Part shown: positions 30,540 through 38,985 of the stretch, piece by piece
Layout of the letters: every line of letters begins with the position of its first letter
Numbering within the stretch: the first letter of the stretch is position 1
Assembly (NCBI GenBank): GCA_963793335.1
Contig: CAWBZS010000001.1
Coordinates: 310,001 to 374,000, forward strand
Source of the DNA: Sva-07 sp963793335
GTDB lineage: Bacteria; Actinomycetota; Acidimicrobiia; Acidimicrobiales; Ilumatobacteraceae
DNA length: 64,000 nt
Direction: 5' to 3'
Program-made: the position numbers and the translations under genes
The notes under the pieces: generated by a model
The model's database searches: none
What the model was told of the DNA's origin: nothing
Seen by the model: only the letters and a program-made list of their open reading frames with translations

Positions 30540-31906
30540 CGCGGCACCCCTCGCAGGTCGGCGGCGCGATGGAGCGCCGCGGCGGTCATGTCGAGTCCGG
30601 ACCGCTCGGGACTCGCGGCGGCCGACGTCGCGGTGACATCGGCAGCGATCGTCCCCCCACGGGCCCTCGCGGTTGCGTCGGGAGCGACGCCCGGGCTTGT
30701 TGGCTGCGGCCCACTGCGCGCGAGCGATCGGCCACTGGCGGGCCGTGCTGCGGGCCCGTGCGGGTCAGCCGCGAGCGCTGCTCGTCGCAGGGCGTCCGAT
30801 TCGCTGGCCAGGGCGAGGAGCGGGGCGAGCGAGGCGGCGCGGTCGCGGCCGTGCACCGCCCCTGGCGCGACCGGCTGCACCGACCGACCCGAATGGGCCG
30901 GAATGAGGTCGTGGTGCATCGACGGTGCTGCGTCGGGCCCGGGCTGCACGCCACTGGTCACCTCGCTGGCGTTGAACCCGCCGCTGGCGACCGGCCAACG
31001 CGCGCTCTGGGCTGCCTCGAAGGTCGAGGGCGGGGGGCTGGGTGCTGGTGCACCCGGGCCTGCGGAGACGGTGCGAGCGGCTGCCGATTCGCCAGGACCC
31101 CACGGGTCGACGACGGCAGAGCCCCACCGGTCGACGCGCCGTTTCCCGCCACGGTTGTTCGTGGGGCCATCACTCGACGCCGAGGCCGTGATCGGTGCGT
31201 GAGGCTCGTCGGTCGAGCCCACTGCGGTGGGCTGTGCGATCAACTCGGCGGCGAGCTCGGCGTCGAAGGGAGTCTCAGCGCGTGCGAGGAGTCGTGCGGC
31301 GAGCAGGTGTCGGACTGCGCGGGCGTCGAGCCCACCTGCGTCGATGTCGTCCGGCGTTCTCGGATCCGCCGGGGCGCCGTATGCGATCGTCGTCCAGCCG
31401 GCGCCCTCCGACGTGGATGACGCCGGCGCCGCTGCGCCACCTCGGAGTGCGTCGGCCAACGCGTCGGCAACTTCATCGGCGACTCGCGCCGGTGTCGAGG
31501 CGCCTGATTCCGACCCCATCGACCTGGTTGCGAGCACCATGGTGTGCATCAGCGACCCGGTCTTCATGGCGCCAGCGAGATACAACGCGATCGCGTCGAG
31601 CACACGTCGGAGGCTGACATCGGGGCCGCCCGGGGCTCCAACGATGTAGGGCTGTCCGGGCGGCGCGAGCGCAACGTCGCCGATCAGCACGGCGAGACGT
31701 TCGGACCGAGCCCCGGACGATCCCGATGTGTCACCGTCAGCGGGTGACATCGCCGAGACAGCGTGGTGGCGCTCCGCAAGAGTGATCGGGCGCACCGTAT
31801 GGCCGCCCACCTCGATGCTGCCATCGGAATGGGCATCACAATCGAACATGTCGTCACCGATGCGGATGGCACCGCGTTCGGCGAGCAGTTCGATCAGTTG
31901 CGCCAT
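30536..31906 (-). CDS. Tail-cluster protein with long disordered C-terminus
   Basis: 456 residues from ATG 31906, chosen over GTG 31909 because the GAGGAGGAG ribosome binding site spaces it better. Residues 1-50 are compact (MAQLIELLAERGAIRIGDDMFD); ~75-200 look like a structured helical region (RRVLDAIALYLAGAMKTGSLMHTMVLATRSMG). From about 200 on the sequence is Pro/Ala/Ser/Gly-rich and probably disordered, with one short WGSAVVDPWG patch. Placed between tube and hub. Function unknown; a tail-length or chaperone role would be speculation. Confidence 0.6.
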   Translation of the reverse strand: MAQLIELLAERGAIRIGDDMFDCDAHSDGSIEVGGHTVRPITLAERHHAVSAMSPADGDTSGSSGARSERLAVLIGDVALAPPGQPYIVGAPGGPDVSLRRVLDAIALYLAGAMKTGSLMHTMVLATRSMGSESGASTPARVADEVADALADALRGGAAAPASSTSEGAGWTTIAYGAPADPRTPDDIDAGGLDARAVRHLLAARLLARAETPFDAELAAELIAQPTAVGSTDEPHAPITASASSDGPTNNRGGKRRVDRWGSAVVDPWGPGESAAARTVSAGPGAPAPSPPPSTFEAAQSARWPVASGGFNASEVTSGVQPGPDAAPSMHHDLIPAHSGRSVQPVAPGAVHGRDRAASLAPLLALASESDALRRAALAADPHGPAARPASGRSLARSGPQPTSPGVAPDATARARGGTIAADVTATSAAASPERSGLDMTAAALHRAADLRGVPR

Positions 31907-31936
31907 CACTCCTCCTCGGTCGATCCGCCGCTGACG

Positions 31937-32317
31937 TCAGCCGTCAGAGCGAACTCGTGTGGCGGTGAAGGCGTAGATGGTCTCTCCGTGGCCACCGGCA
32001 TCCATGGCAAACGACGTCTCGGTCAGCAGGCACTCGTCGAAACTGACGGTGACCTCCGTTGCGCCCTGTCGCAGCGGAGCGGCGATCTGGAAGAAGTCGT
32101 CACCGACCAGCGCGTCGAGTGGCGGTGCCGACGAGGCGACACGCAGCCGACCTTCGACGCTGCGTTGCCCCGTGATCACTCCGATTCTCTCGGAACTCCC
32201 CAAGGCATACAGGTCGTTGCGGACCGTGTTGGTCCGGTACTCGACGGAGCGAACTCCTTCGACGGCAGTGCCGTCAACGAGTACGGCGCTTTCGTTGGCT
32301 GAAAACACTGTTGGCAT
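31937..32317 (-). CDS. Tail tube protein
   Basis: 126 residues with AGGAG nine bases before the ATG. MPTVFSANESAVLVDGTAVEGVRSVEYRTNTVRNDLYALGSSERIGVITGQRSVEGRLRV shows the beta-barrel tube pattern (paired strands with G/R-rich turns) seen in eCIS and T6SS Hcp-fold tubes; the end FTATRVRSDG is typical. Only one tube gene is present, whereas Afp-like loci carry two (Afp1 and Afp5). Its position immediately after the sheath gene supports the call. Confidence 0.82.
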   Translation of the reverse strand: MPTVFSANESAVLVDGTAVEGVRSVEYRTNTVRNDLYALGSSERIGVITGQRSVEGRLRVASSAPPLDALVGDDFFQIAAPLRQGATEVTVSFDECLLTETSFAMDAGGHGETIYAFTATRVRSDG

Positions 32318-32335
32318 GTCTCTTTCTCCTCATGC

Positions 32336-34030
32336 TCAGTTCTTGACGCGGATCGTGGCGTAGATGAAGTCGATGGCTCGGACGGGTCGCACCGCGATGT
32401 CGATGCGGACGATGCCCTGGGCGAAGTCGAGCTGCGTCGAATACACATCGACCAGGAACGCAGGGTCGGTGCCGTCGGTCGAGGGCACCAGAGCGCCAGC
32501 GCGCTCCATCCGCGTGAACGTGCCCACGATCTGTTCGCGCAGCACGGTGCGCGCATCGGCGGTGTTCAATCTCCCGATGAAGTTCTCCGAGATCGCCTTG
32601 ACCTCGCGAATCGCCGCATCGGCGACGCGGGTCACCGAGATCTGGTCGCCGGTGGTATCCAGGCCACGCAACACGATGACGCCTCGCCCGGTGCGTTGCT
32701 GGACGACCACGACGTTGTGGGTGGGCCCGAGCAACCGATTGAGTTCGCTCTCGCGATACGTGGCGGCTGGCACCCCGAAGAGCGGAACCGGCTTGAACGT
32801 CGGCGAGACCTCAGGGTTCGTTCGGGCGATGGCGCCGGCCACGGAACCAGATGCTCCGGCCGGGCTCACCAACACGAACCGGCGGTTGCGAACCACGGCG
32901 GCGTGATCCCGAATTCGATCGAGGTCGCCCTGTTCTGTGGCGGTGACCGCACCGAAGGCAACGCGTGGCGACCCAGCGTCGGCTTGAGCAACGGCATGCG
33001 CAACCAGCGACTGGTGCACGGTGCGCACGAGCGTGTCGGTGCGTGTCGGCTCGATGGCGGCGAGCACCATGTTGATTCGGGAGTCTTCACCGAGCAGGTC
33101 GATCGCTGTCTGGTAGTCGGCGCTGCCCGGCGACGCACCGCCAGCCAGCGGCGTCGGGCTGATCGCAGCCGGGAGCTGATCGGCGCCGGTGAGCGAGGAC
33201 GCCTGGCGCATGTGCACGATCGCGCTGTCGCGCAGCAGCACTGCGGGGAGATAGTTCGCCGAGTCGGGATTCATGGTGAGGCGTGTGAACTCCTCCTGCT
33301 GCGCTCCGTCGCGGAACACCCGGACCCGGACGTTGTCTCCGGAGGGAGAAACGATCTCGACCGTGACCCCGGTGGGGTCGACACCGGGCTCGGCGAAGAG
33401 TGTGCCGAGCACATCGGTGGAGCTGTCGACTGGGATGTCCACCCCCGTGCCGTCATCGGGCAGCACGTAGGTGTTGGGCGCTGGGGTGGCGCCTCCCAGG
33501 CTCGGATCGAGCGCAACGACGTACAGCGACCGAGTGTTGATCGTGTCGAAGAGATCCTGGTGCGAGCCGGCTTCGACCACGAGGTCGGGGAACTCCTCGA
33601 CGATCTGACCGGACCGGAAAATCCGGACGCTCACGCGCACCGGGTCCCCGTCGGAGTTCGTGACGGTCCGCACATCGACTGCGATGTCGTTCGACCAGGT
33701 GCCGTTGGATCGCGCTCGCAGGTTCACTGCCGCAATCGAATTCGTGTTGAGCAGCGTGAGCGCTCCCGGGCCACCACCGGTCACCGGGGCGACCACCACC
33801 TCGGATGCGCCGTTGCCGAGGGCATGGATCAGCTCGGGCGCCGATGCGGCTGTGCCCGGCCCGAGTACGCCGGGAACTTCCGCTGCTTTGGTGACCCCGA
33901 GCAATCGAGTTGGGCTGGGTGGCCTGTCCACGATTGCCGCAATGCCGACCACTCCAGATGGCGCGGGCAGTGGCGGCAGCACATCGAAACGGGCCTCGAC
34001 CCGAACCCCCGGAACGACGAGCGTCGCCAT
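32336..34030 (-). CDS. Contractile tail sheath protein
   Basis: 564 residues, intact. VPGVRVEARFDVLPPLPAPSGVVGIAAIVDR is the usual sheath start, and the C-terminal block (RTGRGVIVLRGLDTTGDQISVTRVADAAIREVKAISENFIGRL, then RVDIAVRPVRAIDFIYATIRV) matches the Phage_sheath C-terminal domain that forms the contractile lattice. Variable beta insertions occupy residues ~120-280. The larger size versus P2 sheath (about 390) is normal for injection systems. A single sheath gene is present, unlike the three in Afp. Confidence 0.93.
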   Translation of the reverse strand: MATLVVPGVRVEARFDVLPPLPAPSGVVGIAAIVDRPPSPTRLLGVTKAAEVPGVLGPGTAASAPELIHALGNGASEVVVAPVTGGGPGALTLLNTNSIAAVNLRARSNGTWSNDIAVDVRTVTNSDGDPVRVSVRIFRSGQIVEEFPDLVVEAGSHQDLFDTINTRSLYVVALDPSLGGATPAPNTYVLPDDGTGVDIPVDSSTDVLGTLFAEPGVDPTGVTVEIVSPSGDNVRVRVFRDGAQQEEFTRLTMNPDSANYLPAVLLRDSAIVHMRQASSLTGADQLPAAISPTPLAGGASPGSADYQTAIDLLGEDSRINMVLAAIEPTRTDTLVRTVHQSLVAHAVAQADAGSPRVAFGAVTATEQGDLDRIRDHAAVVRNRRFVLVSPAGASGSVAGAIARTNPEVSPTFKPVPLFGVPAATYRESELNRLLGPTHNVVVVQQRTGRGVIVLRGLDTTGDQISVTRVADAAIREVKAISENFIGRLNTADARTVLREQIVGTFTRMERAGALVPSTDGTDPAFLVDVYSTQLDFAQGIVRIDIAVRPVRAIDFIYATIRVKN

Positions 34031-34108
34031 GATCTGACCTCCTGTGTAGGTTCCCCGATCCCACCCTCGCGCGATCGCTGCACATGAGCAAGGGCCCCAT
34101 CCATCGGG
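34031..34108 (-). promoter_or_regulatory. Leader and ribosome binding site of the tail operon
   Basis: A perfect AGGAGGT (34038-34044) lies seven bases before the sheath ATG, the strongest ribosome binding site I saw in the window, fitting a protein made in hundreds of copies per particle. The promoter is expected in this leader or within the integrase remnant; I could not identify -35/-10 boxes reliably. Confidence 0.6.
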
Positions 34109-35071
34109 TCAGCAATGGCGATGAGTCACCCGCTGCTCGTTGACGACCCCGCTCTCCATCGACGACAACGGCACGCGGCCGTCGCCACGACCTCGCCGCA
34201 ACACCGGCACCCTCGTTCGACCATTCGACACCCGAGGCCAGTCGTTCCTCGAGTTGGCGCAAGCGATGCGCTTTGAGCGCGTCGAACGTCACGGTGTCGA
34301 GCGAGACGCGGCGACGGCTCTTGTCGGTCTTCGGTGGCCCGGTGTGGATGCGGTTGCTGACCGTCGTCAGGGTCTGGACGATCGACAGTGCGCGCCCATC
34401 GAGGTCGACGTCCTCCCATCGCAGCCCGAGTACCTCACCGCGCCGCATGCCGGTGGTGGCCAGCAGCACGAACGCCATCGACAGCCGCTCGCCTGCCACT
34501 GCGTCGAAGAACCGCTGGATCTCCTCCGACGAGACCACGTCCGCTGCTCGCCTCGTGGCCCTGATACGGCCTTCGCAGCGGCCGCCGGATTGCGGGCGAC
34601 GAGTCCAACGCGCTCTGCGTCGGCCAGCGCCCGCCTGAGCACGATGTGGCAGTTGCGAACGGTCTTCGGTGCCAGCGCTCGCCCACCGGCGCCGCCGCGC
34701 TCCAGCAGCGTTGCGTACAGGCCCTCGACCTGGAGCGTTGTGAGCGACTGGAGTTGCACTGCGCCGATCTGGCGGGTGATCCGCTCGACGGCAATCCGGT
34801 AGCTCACCCACGTCGTCTCCCTGACCCGCGGCTTGATGGTCTCCAACCAGTCGGTGAGGAACTGCGACAGCGTGATACGGCTCCGGGACACCGCCGTCCC
34901 CGCGTCGGCAGCGGCCGCCAGATCTCGCAACGCAGCCTCGGCCGCCTTCTTCGTCGCATAGCCCGACCGGCGGGCCTGCCGGCGGCGACCGGTCGCAGGG
35001 TCGGGCCCGAGGTCGACGACGAACGACCACACCTTCCCCTTCCGCTGCACCGAACCGTTGGCCACGAGCAC
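34109..35071 (-). pseudogene. Truncated tyrosine recombinase (phage integrase)
   Basis: The N-terminal SAM-like/core-binding region is readable from about 35071 (GRRRQARRSGYATKKAAEAALRDL; WLETIKPRVRETTWVSYRI). After a frame break near 34,530 the catalytic domain continues (SEEIQRFFDAVAGERLSMAF) with the first active-site Arg in TTGMRRGEVLGLRWEDVDL and a Lys in TDKSRRRVSLD. A second break near 34,190 is followed by a stop at 34109, before any HxxR, distal His/Trp or nucleophilic Tyr. It should be inactive. It sits next to a tRNA-Leu gene, the classical target of such enzymes, and marks an old integration event. Confidence 0.82.
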
Positions 35072-35175
35072 AACAGAAGAGCGGGGGTGTCACGGTCCGC
35101 GACACGGATGTGACACGGGCACCACCCGGATGACGTCACGGGCGACCACCCGAACGCGAAACACCAGCGTGCTTG

Positions 35176-35261
35176 TGCCCGGGGCGGGATTTGAACCCGC
35201 ACTCCACGTGAGTGGAAGGGGGGTTTAAGCCCCCCGCGTCTGCCAGTTTCGCCACCCGGGC
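35176..35261 (-). tRNA. tRNA-Leu (UAA anticodon)
   Basis: 86 bases. Acceptor stem GCCCGGG pairs with CCCGGGC plus discriminator A; no CCA is encoded. Anticodon loop CTTAAAC on a five-pair G/C stem gives anticodon TAA (reads UUA/UUG). A long variable arm (TTCCACTCACGTGGA) marks a class II leucine tRNA, and the T-arm has GGTTCAAATCC. The 3' end points to the integrase remnant 105 bases away, so this is the likely attachment site of the element that carried it. Confidence 0.95.
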
Positions 35262-35354
35262 GGGCGCACTGCGACAGTACCGGTTGCGCTCGCTCACCCG
35301 TCCACCACCACCGTGGCGCGGTACTGTCGTGAGCGAGACAGGGAGGCGAGCACG

Positions 35355-36230
35355 ATGTGCAGATTGTTCGGGATGACCGGCGGCAGAACCGCCGTCGCAG
35401 CGTCGTTCTGGCTGTTGGAGGCACCCGACAGCCTCTCGGTGCAGAGCCGCCGCGAGCCCGACGGCACCGGGCTCGGTGTCTTCGGCAGCGGTGGGGTTCC
35501 CGAGGTCCACAAGTGGCCGATCGCCGCGTTCGAGGATCGAGAATTCGCCGAGGACGCGCGCCACGTCACCTCGACGACGTTCGTTGCTCACATCCGATTC
35601 GCCTCCACGGGCGCGATCGAGCTGAAGAACACACACCCGTTCGAGCAACGCAACCGTCTGTTCGCCCACAACGGTGTCGTCGAGGGGCTCGACCAGCTCG
35701 AGGCCGAGCTCGGCGAGCACCTGTCGCTCGTGCGAGGCGACACCGACTCCGAACGTGTCTTCGCGCTGATCACGAGACAGATCGAACGCGCCGATGGCGA
35801 CGTCACGGCCGGGCTGGTCGACGCATGTCGGTGGATCGCCGACCGACTCCCGCTGTACGCGTTGAACATCGTGCTCACCACTGCAGACGGGTTGTGGGCA
35901 CTGCGGTATCCGGACACGCATCGTCTTTTCGTCCTCGAGCGCAGTGCCGGCGGCCCGCGCGGCGGGCGTCACCTCGACGCAGCGTCAGCGGCCGGCTCGA
36001 TCAGGGTGCGCTCGGGGCATCTTGCGACCCGCAGCGCAGTGGTCGTCGCCAGCGAGCCGATGGACGAGGACCCAGGCTGGCGGCTGCTCGCGCCGGGCGA
36101 ACTGGTCCACGTCGACGCCGACCTGACGGTTCATTCCCAGATCGCGATCGATCGCGCCCCTGCCCAACTTCTCACGCTCGACGATCTCCGCCCGCAGGCC
36201 GCTGCGTCGCAGCACGCCCAGCCACACTGA
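35355..36230 (+). CDS. Class II glutamine amidotransferase (EgtC/YafJ-like)
   Basis: 291 residues starting MCRLFG, so the catalytic Cys is residue 2 after Met removal; this decides the start over an upstream ATG. Class II markers: RREPDGTGLGVF, IRFASTGAIELKNTHPF, and HNGVVEGLDQLE. These enzymes hydrolyse glutamine, or gamma-glutamyl bonds as in EgtC. No partner synthase domain follows, so it is a stand-alone amidohydrolase; the substrate is not known. No ergothioneine genes are adjacent. Promoter must lie in the 93 bases after the tRNA. Confidence 0.9.
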   Translation: MCRLFGMTGGRTAVAASFWLLEAPDSLSVQSRREPDGTGLGVFGSGGVPEVHKWPIAAFEDREFAEDARHVTSTTFVAHIRFASTGAIELKNTHPFEQRNRLFAHNGVVEGLDQLEAELGEHLSLVRGDTDSERVFALITRQIERADGDVTAGLVDACRWIADRLPLYALNIVLTTADGLWALRYPDTHRLFVLERSAGGPRGGRHLDAASAAGSIRVRSGHLATRSAVVVASEPMDEDPGWRLLAPGELVHVDADLTVHSQIAIDRAPAQLLTLDDLRPQAAASQHAQPH

Positions 36231-36264
36231 CCGCGACGCGGGTTCGGCGCCGGCCCGGGCGACG

Positions 36265-37212
36265 TCAGACCGCCGACGGGATCTGGAAGTCGGAGATCTG
36301 ACTGTCGGGCGCACCGGCATCGGCGTAGTTGTCGGCGCTGCGGGCGTCGATGTAGTCGCGGAACACGAACGACCGGTACCGGGCATCCCCGTCGAGTTCA
36401 GGGATCGGCTCGACCACGCAGTCGCGTGGCGGGTTGAGGAAGTACGGGATGCTCATCCGGGTGGTGGTGGTCATCGGCAACACCCGGTGCACCGCCGCCC
36501 GGTAGCGGTCGTTCGACCACACCTGCATGCAGTCGGCGAGGTTGACCACGATCGTTCCCGGCCGTGGGTCGACGTCGATCCACCCGTGCTCGGTCGACTC
36601 GGTCTGCAGCCCGCCGACGTCGTCTTGGATCAGCAGCGTGATCAGCCCGAGGTCGGTGTGATGGCCGAGCGCAACGGCGCCGAGGTCGGCGAGCCCGGCG
36701 CGCTCCGCCTCCGGAACGGGGTCGCCGAGTGTGTAGTGGTTGAGTCGCATGTTGCTCGTGGTGCGGTCGCCTCGATGCTCGGCGAGCGACGCCTCCGACA
36801 CCCCGAGCGCAGTCAGCACGAGTTCGGTGGTCCGCAACGCAAGATCGCTGCAGGCCTCGTAGTGGGCGGCGATCGCCGCGTGGAACCCGTCGAGCTCGGG
36901 CCACCGGTTGTAGTGCTTGGCTCGCCCCTCCACCGGGTCGACCAGGTCGAAGACCTCTTTGTGGTCGCGGGCCCGCTTGGTGAGTTCGCGCTCGTTGTAG
37001 CCAAGCGGGTTGCGGGCATCTCGACGGACCGCGTCCTTCACCTCGAACGCCGAGTCGAAGAAGTCACGGGCTGCTGCGAACGTGTCGGCGATCACGTCGT
37101 CGAGCCCATGACCGCTCAGTAGGAAGAATCCGTGGTCGCGGCACGCCCGGTCGAGATCGGCGAGCGACGTCGCACCCGGGTCGCTGATGTCCACCGTCGG
37201 CACGAGCTCCAT
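36265..37212 (-). CDS. 2-oxoglutarate/Fe(II) oxygenase, IPNS-like
   Basis: 315 residues. N-terminal DIOX_N (VDISDPGATSLADLDRACRDHGFFLLSGHG) and a C-terminal 2OG-FeII fold with HxD in GHHTDLGLITLLIQD, distal His in YRAAVHRVLP, and the 2-oxoglutarate-binding RMSIPYFLNPP. This is the isopenicillin N synthase-like superfamily found in oxidative secondary and amino-acid metabolism. The substrate cannot be predicted. It is followed after 70 bases by a PPOX-family gene in the same direction upstream. Confidence 0.92.
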   Translation of the reverse strand: MELVPTVDISDPGATSLADLDRACRDHGFFLLSGHGLDDVIADTFAAARDFFDSAFEVKDAVRRDARNPLGYNERELTKRARDHKEVFDLVDPVEGRAKHYNRWPELDGFHAAIAAHYEACSDLALRTTELVLTALGVSEASLAEHRGDRTTSNMRLNHYTLGDPVPEAERAGLADLGAVALGHHTDLGLITLLIQDDVGGLQTESTEHGWIDVDPRPGTIVVNLADCMQVWSNDRYRAAVHRVLPMTTTTRMSIPYFLNPPRDCVVEPIPELDGDARYRSFVFRDYIDARSADNYADAGAPDSQISDFQIPSAV

Positions 37213-37281
37213 CCGGCGACCCTAGAGCGGCGGTGAACTCGGCGGTCGATCGGCGCGTCCACCGGTGGGCCCGCAGGTCGG

Positions 37282-37785
37282 TCAGTCCGCGAACAGCGAG
37301 GGCGGGAACCCGCCGGTGCTCACCGGGCCCCATCGAGTCGGTTCGACCACGATCAAACACTTGCCCTGATCTGCCATCGCCTGTCGGTACTCGTCCCAGT
37401 CGGGATGCTCGCCCGAGATGCTCCGGTAGTACTCCACGAAGAGATCACCAGCTTCGGGAAGGTCGACGACGCGGGCCGTGCCGTCGACCTGCACCCAGGC
37501 ATCGTTGAACTCCGCCCCCATCACCATCACCGACACCTCGGACCGGCGACGCACGTTCGCGGCTTTCGCCCGCGAGGGGTAGCTGGAGATCGCGAGTTCC
37601 CCCGACGGGATCATCGCGCCGGTCACCAGGCTCATCTGCGGGCGGCCGTCGGAACGGACCGTGGCCAGGACCCAGTGATGCTTGTCGGCGACGAACTCGG
37701 CGAGTCCATCACGGTCGACCTCGGTGGTGCGGGCGATGTACGCCGCTCGGGGATCGTCACGGGGGATCTTGCTGCCGTTGGCCAT
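37282..37785 (-). CDS. PPOX-family FMN/F420-binding split-barrel protein
   Basis: 167 residues from ATG 37785 (MANGSKIPRDD); a longer frame upstream is Arg/Cys-rich and not typical. LAEFVADKHHWVLATVRSDGRPQMSLVTGAMI and SYPSRAKAANVRRRSEVSVMVMG are the split beta-barrel motif of pyridoxamine-oxidase-like flavin/F420 enzymes; the WVQVDGTARVVDLPE strand is typical too. Actinobacterial members often reduce substrates with F420H2. Exact cofactor and substrate unknown. Confidence 0.88.
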   Translation of the reverse strand: MANGSKIPRDDPRAAYIARTTEVDRDGLAEFVADKHHWVLATVRSDGRPQMSLVTGAMIPSGELAISSYPSRAKAANVRRRSEVSVMVMGAEFNDAWVQVDGTARVVDLPEAGDLFVEYYRSISGEHPDWDEYRQAMADQGKCLIVVEPTRWGPVSTGGFPPSLFAD

Positions 37786-37881
37786 ACCCGAGCGTAGACA
37801 CGGGGCGGCCCCACGACGACAGCTCACGCGTACGGGCTCCGGCACCGACTGAACGTGAGCCGCCGCGTACGGTGCGAGGTC

Positions 37882-38853
37882 ATGGAGTACACCAAGCTCG
37901 GCAACACCGGCCTCGACGTGTCACGCATCTGCCTCGGCTGCATGAGTTTCGGCGCATCCGACCAGGGCACGCATGCCTGGTCGCTCGACGAGGCGACCTC
38001 GCTCACGTTCATTCGGCGGGCGCTCGACGCCGGCATCAACTTCTTCGACACCGCCAACGTCTACTCGCTCGGCACCAGCGAGGAGTTCGTCGGCCGAGCG
38101 CTCGCCGACTGGTCGAACCGAGATGAGATCGTGATCGCCACGAAGGTCAACGGACCGATGCGGCGAGGCCAGAACGCCCTCGGGTTGTCGCGCAAGGCGA
38201 TCATGGCCGAGATCGACCACAGCCTGCGTCGCCTCGGCACCGATTACGTCGACCTCTACCAGATTCACCGGTTCGACCATCGCACCCCGATCGAGGAGAC
38301 GATGGAGGCGTTGCACGACGTCGTGAAGGCCGGCAAGGCCCGCTACATCGGGGCGTCGTCGATGTGGGCATGGCAGTTCTCGAAAGCGCAGTACGTCGCC
38401 GAAGCGAACGGTTGGACGAAGTTCGTCAGCATGCAGAACCACTACAACCTGATCCAGCGCGAAGAGGAGCGGGAGATGATGCCGCTGTGCGTCGATCAGG
38501 GCGTTGGCGTGATCCCGTGGAGCCCGCTGGCACGTGGACGCCTCACCCGCGACTGGGACGAGACGACGGCCCGTTCGGAGACCGACGAGTTCGGCAAGAT
38601 GCTCTACTCCCCCGACGACGCCGTCATCGTCGATCGCGTCGCCGAGATCGCCGACGAGCGGGGCGTGTCCCGGGCGCAGGTGGCGCTGGCGTGGCTGCTG
38701 TCGAAGCCGTTCGTGACGTCACCGATCGTCGGTGCCACCAAGCAGCACCACATCGACGACGCCGTGGCGGCCGTCGACCTGGAGTTGACCACCGACGAGG
38801 TCACCCGGCTCGAGGAGCCCTACACCCCCCACCAGCCCGTCGGCTTCCGCTGA
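37882..38853 (+). CDS. Aldo/keto reductase
   Basis: 323 residues from MEYTKLGNTG, an AKR start. Catalytic tetrad visible: Asp and Tyr in GINFFDTANVYSLGTSE, Lys in VIATKVNG, His in YQIHRFDHRTP. The NADPH site VGATKQHHIDDAV closes the barrel. Similar to the AKR11/YajO group. A 13-bp palindrome with a C-rich flank follows the stop. Physiological substrate not predictable. Confidence 0.93.
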   Translation: MEYTKLGNTGLDVSRICLGCMSFGASDQGTHAWSLDEATSLTFIRRALDAGINFFDTANVYSLGTSEEFVGRALADWSNRDEIVIATKVNGPMRRGQNALGLSRKAIMAEIDHSLRRLGTDYVDLYQIHRFDHRTPIEETMEALHDVVKAGKARYIGASSMWAWQFSKAQYVAEANGWTKFVSMQNHYNLIQREEEREMMPLCVDQGVGVIPWSPLARGRLTRDWDETTARSETDEFGKMLYSPDDAVIVDRVAEIADERGVSRAQVALAWLLSKPFVTSPIVGATKQHHIDDAVAAVDLELTTDEVTRLEEPYTPHQPVGFR

Positions 38854-38874
38854 CGCGGCACCGCTGTCACCCCA

Positions 38875-38952
38875 CCCACCCCCAACCCCAACCCCAACAC
38901 CGTTTGCGTTGCATGTTCGGAGGGGCGGGTCACCGAAACTGCAACGCAAACG
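38875..38952. repeat. Palindromic intergenic element, copy 1
   Basis: A 13-bp perfect inverted repeat: CGTTTGCGTTGCA (38901-38913) and TGCAACGCAAACG (38940-38952), with an inner TTCGG/CCGAA pair. To its left lies a C-rich tract with CCCCAA units (about 38875-38899) that could form a G-quadruplex on the other strand. It separates the AKR and SDR genes. Shares its arms with two further copies within 1.8 kb. Confidence 0.8.
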
Positions 38953-38985
38953 TGAGAGATCGCCAACCATCCACGGAGGAGCACC

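Noticed and set aside
28741..30636. A 631-codon plus-strand frame across the hub and tail genes
   Set aside because: Composition is Ser/Arg/Thr-rich without motifs and it overlaps well-supported tail genes on the other strand.
29871..31906. LysM protein of the Afp7 type
   Set aside because: Neither of the two genes at this position shows a LysM motif that I can recognise.
9247..35261. Complete prophage
   Set aside because: No capsid, portal, terminase, replication or lysis genes are visible, and the integrase is truncated.
38875..38900. Telomere-like CCCCAA repeats
   Set aside because: Only about three units occur next to a palindrome in a bacterial gene-dense region; better explained as part of the intergenic element.
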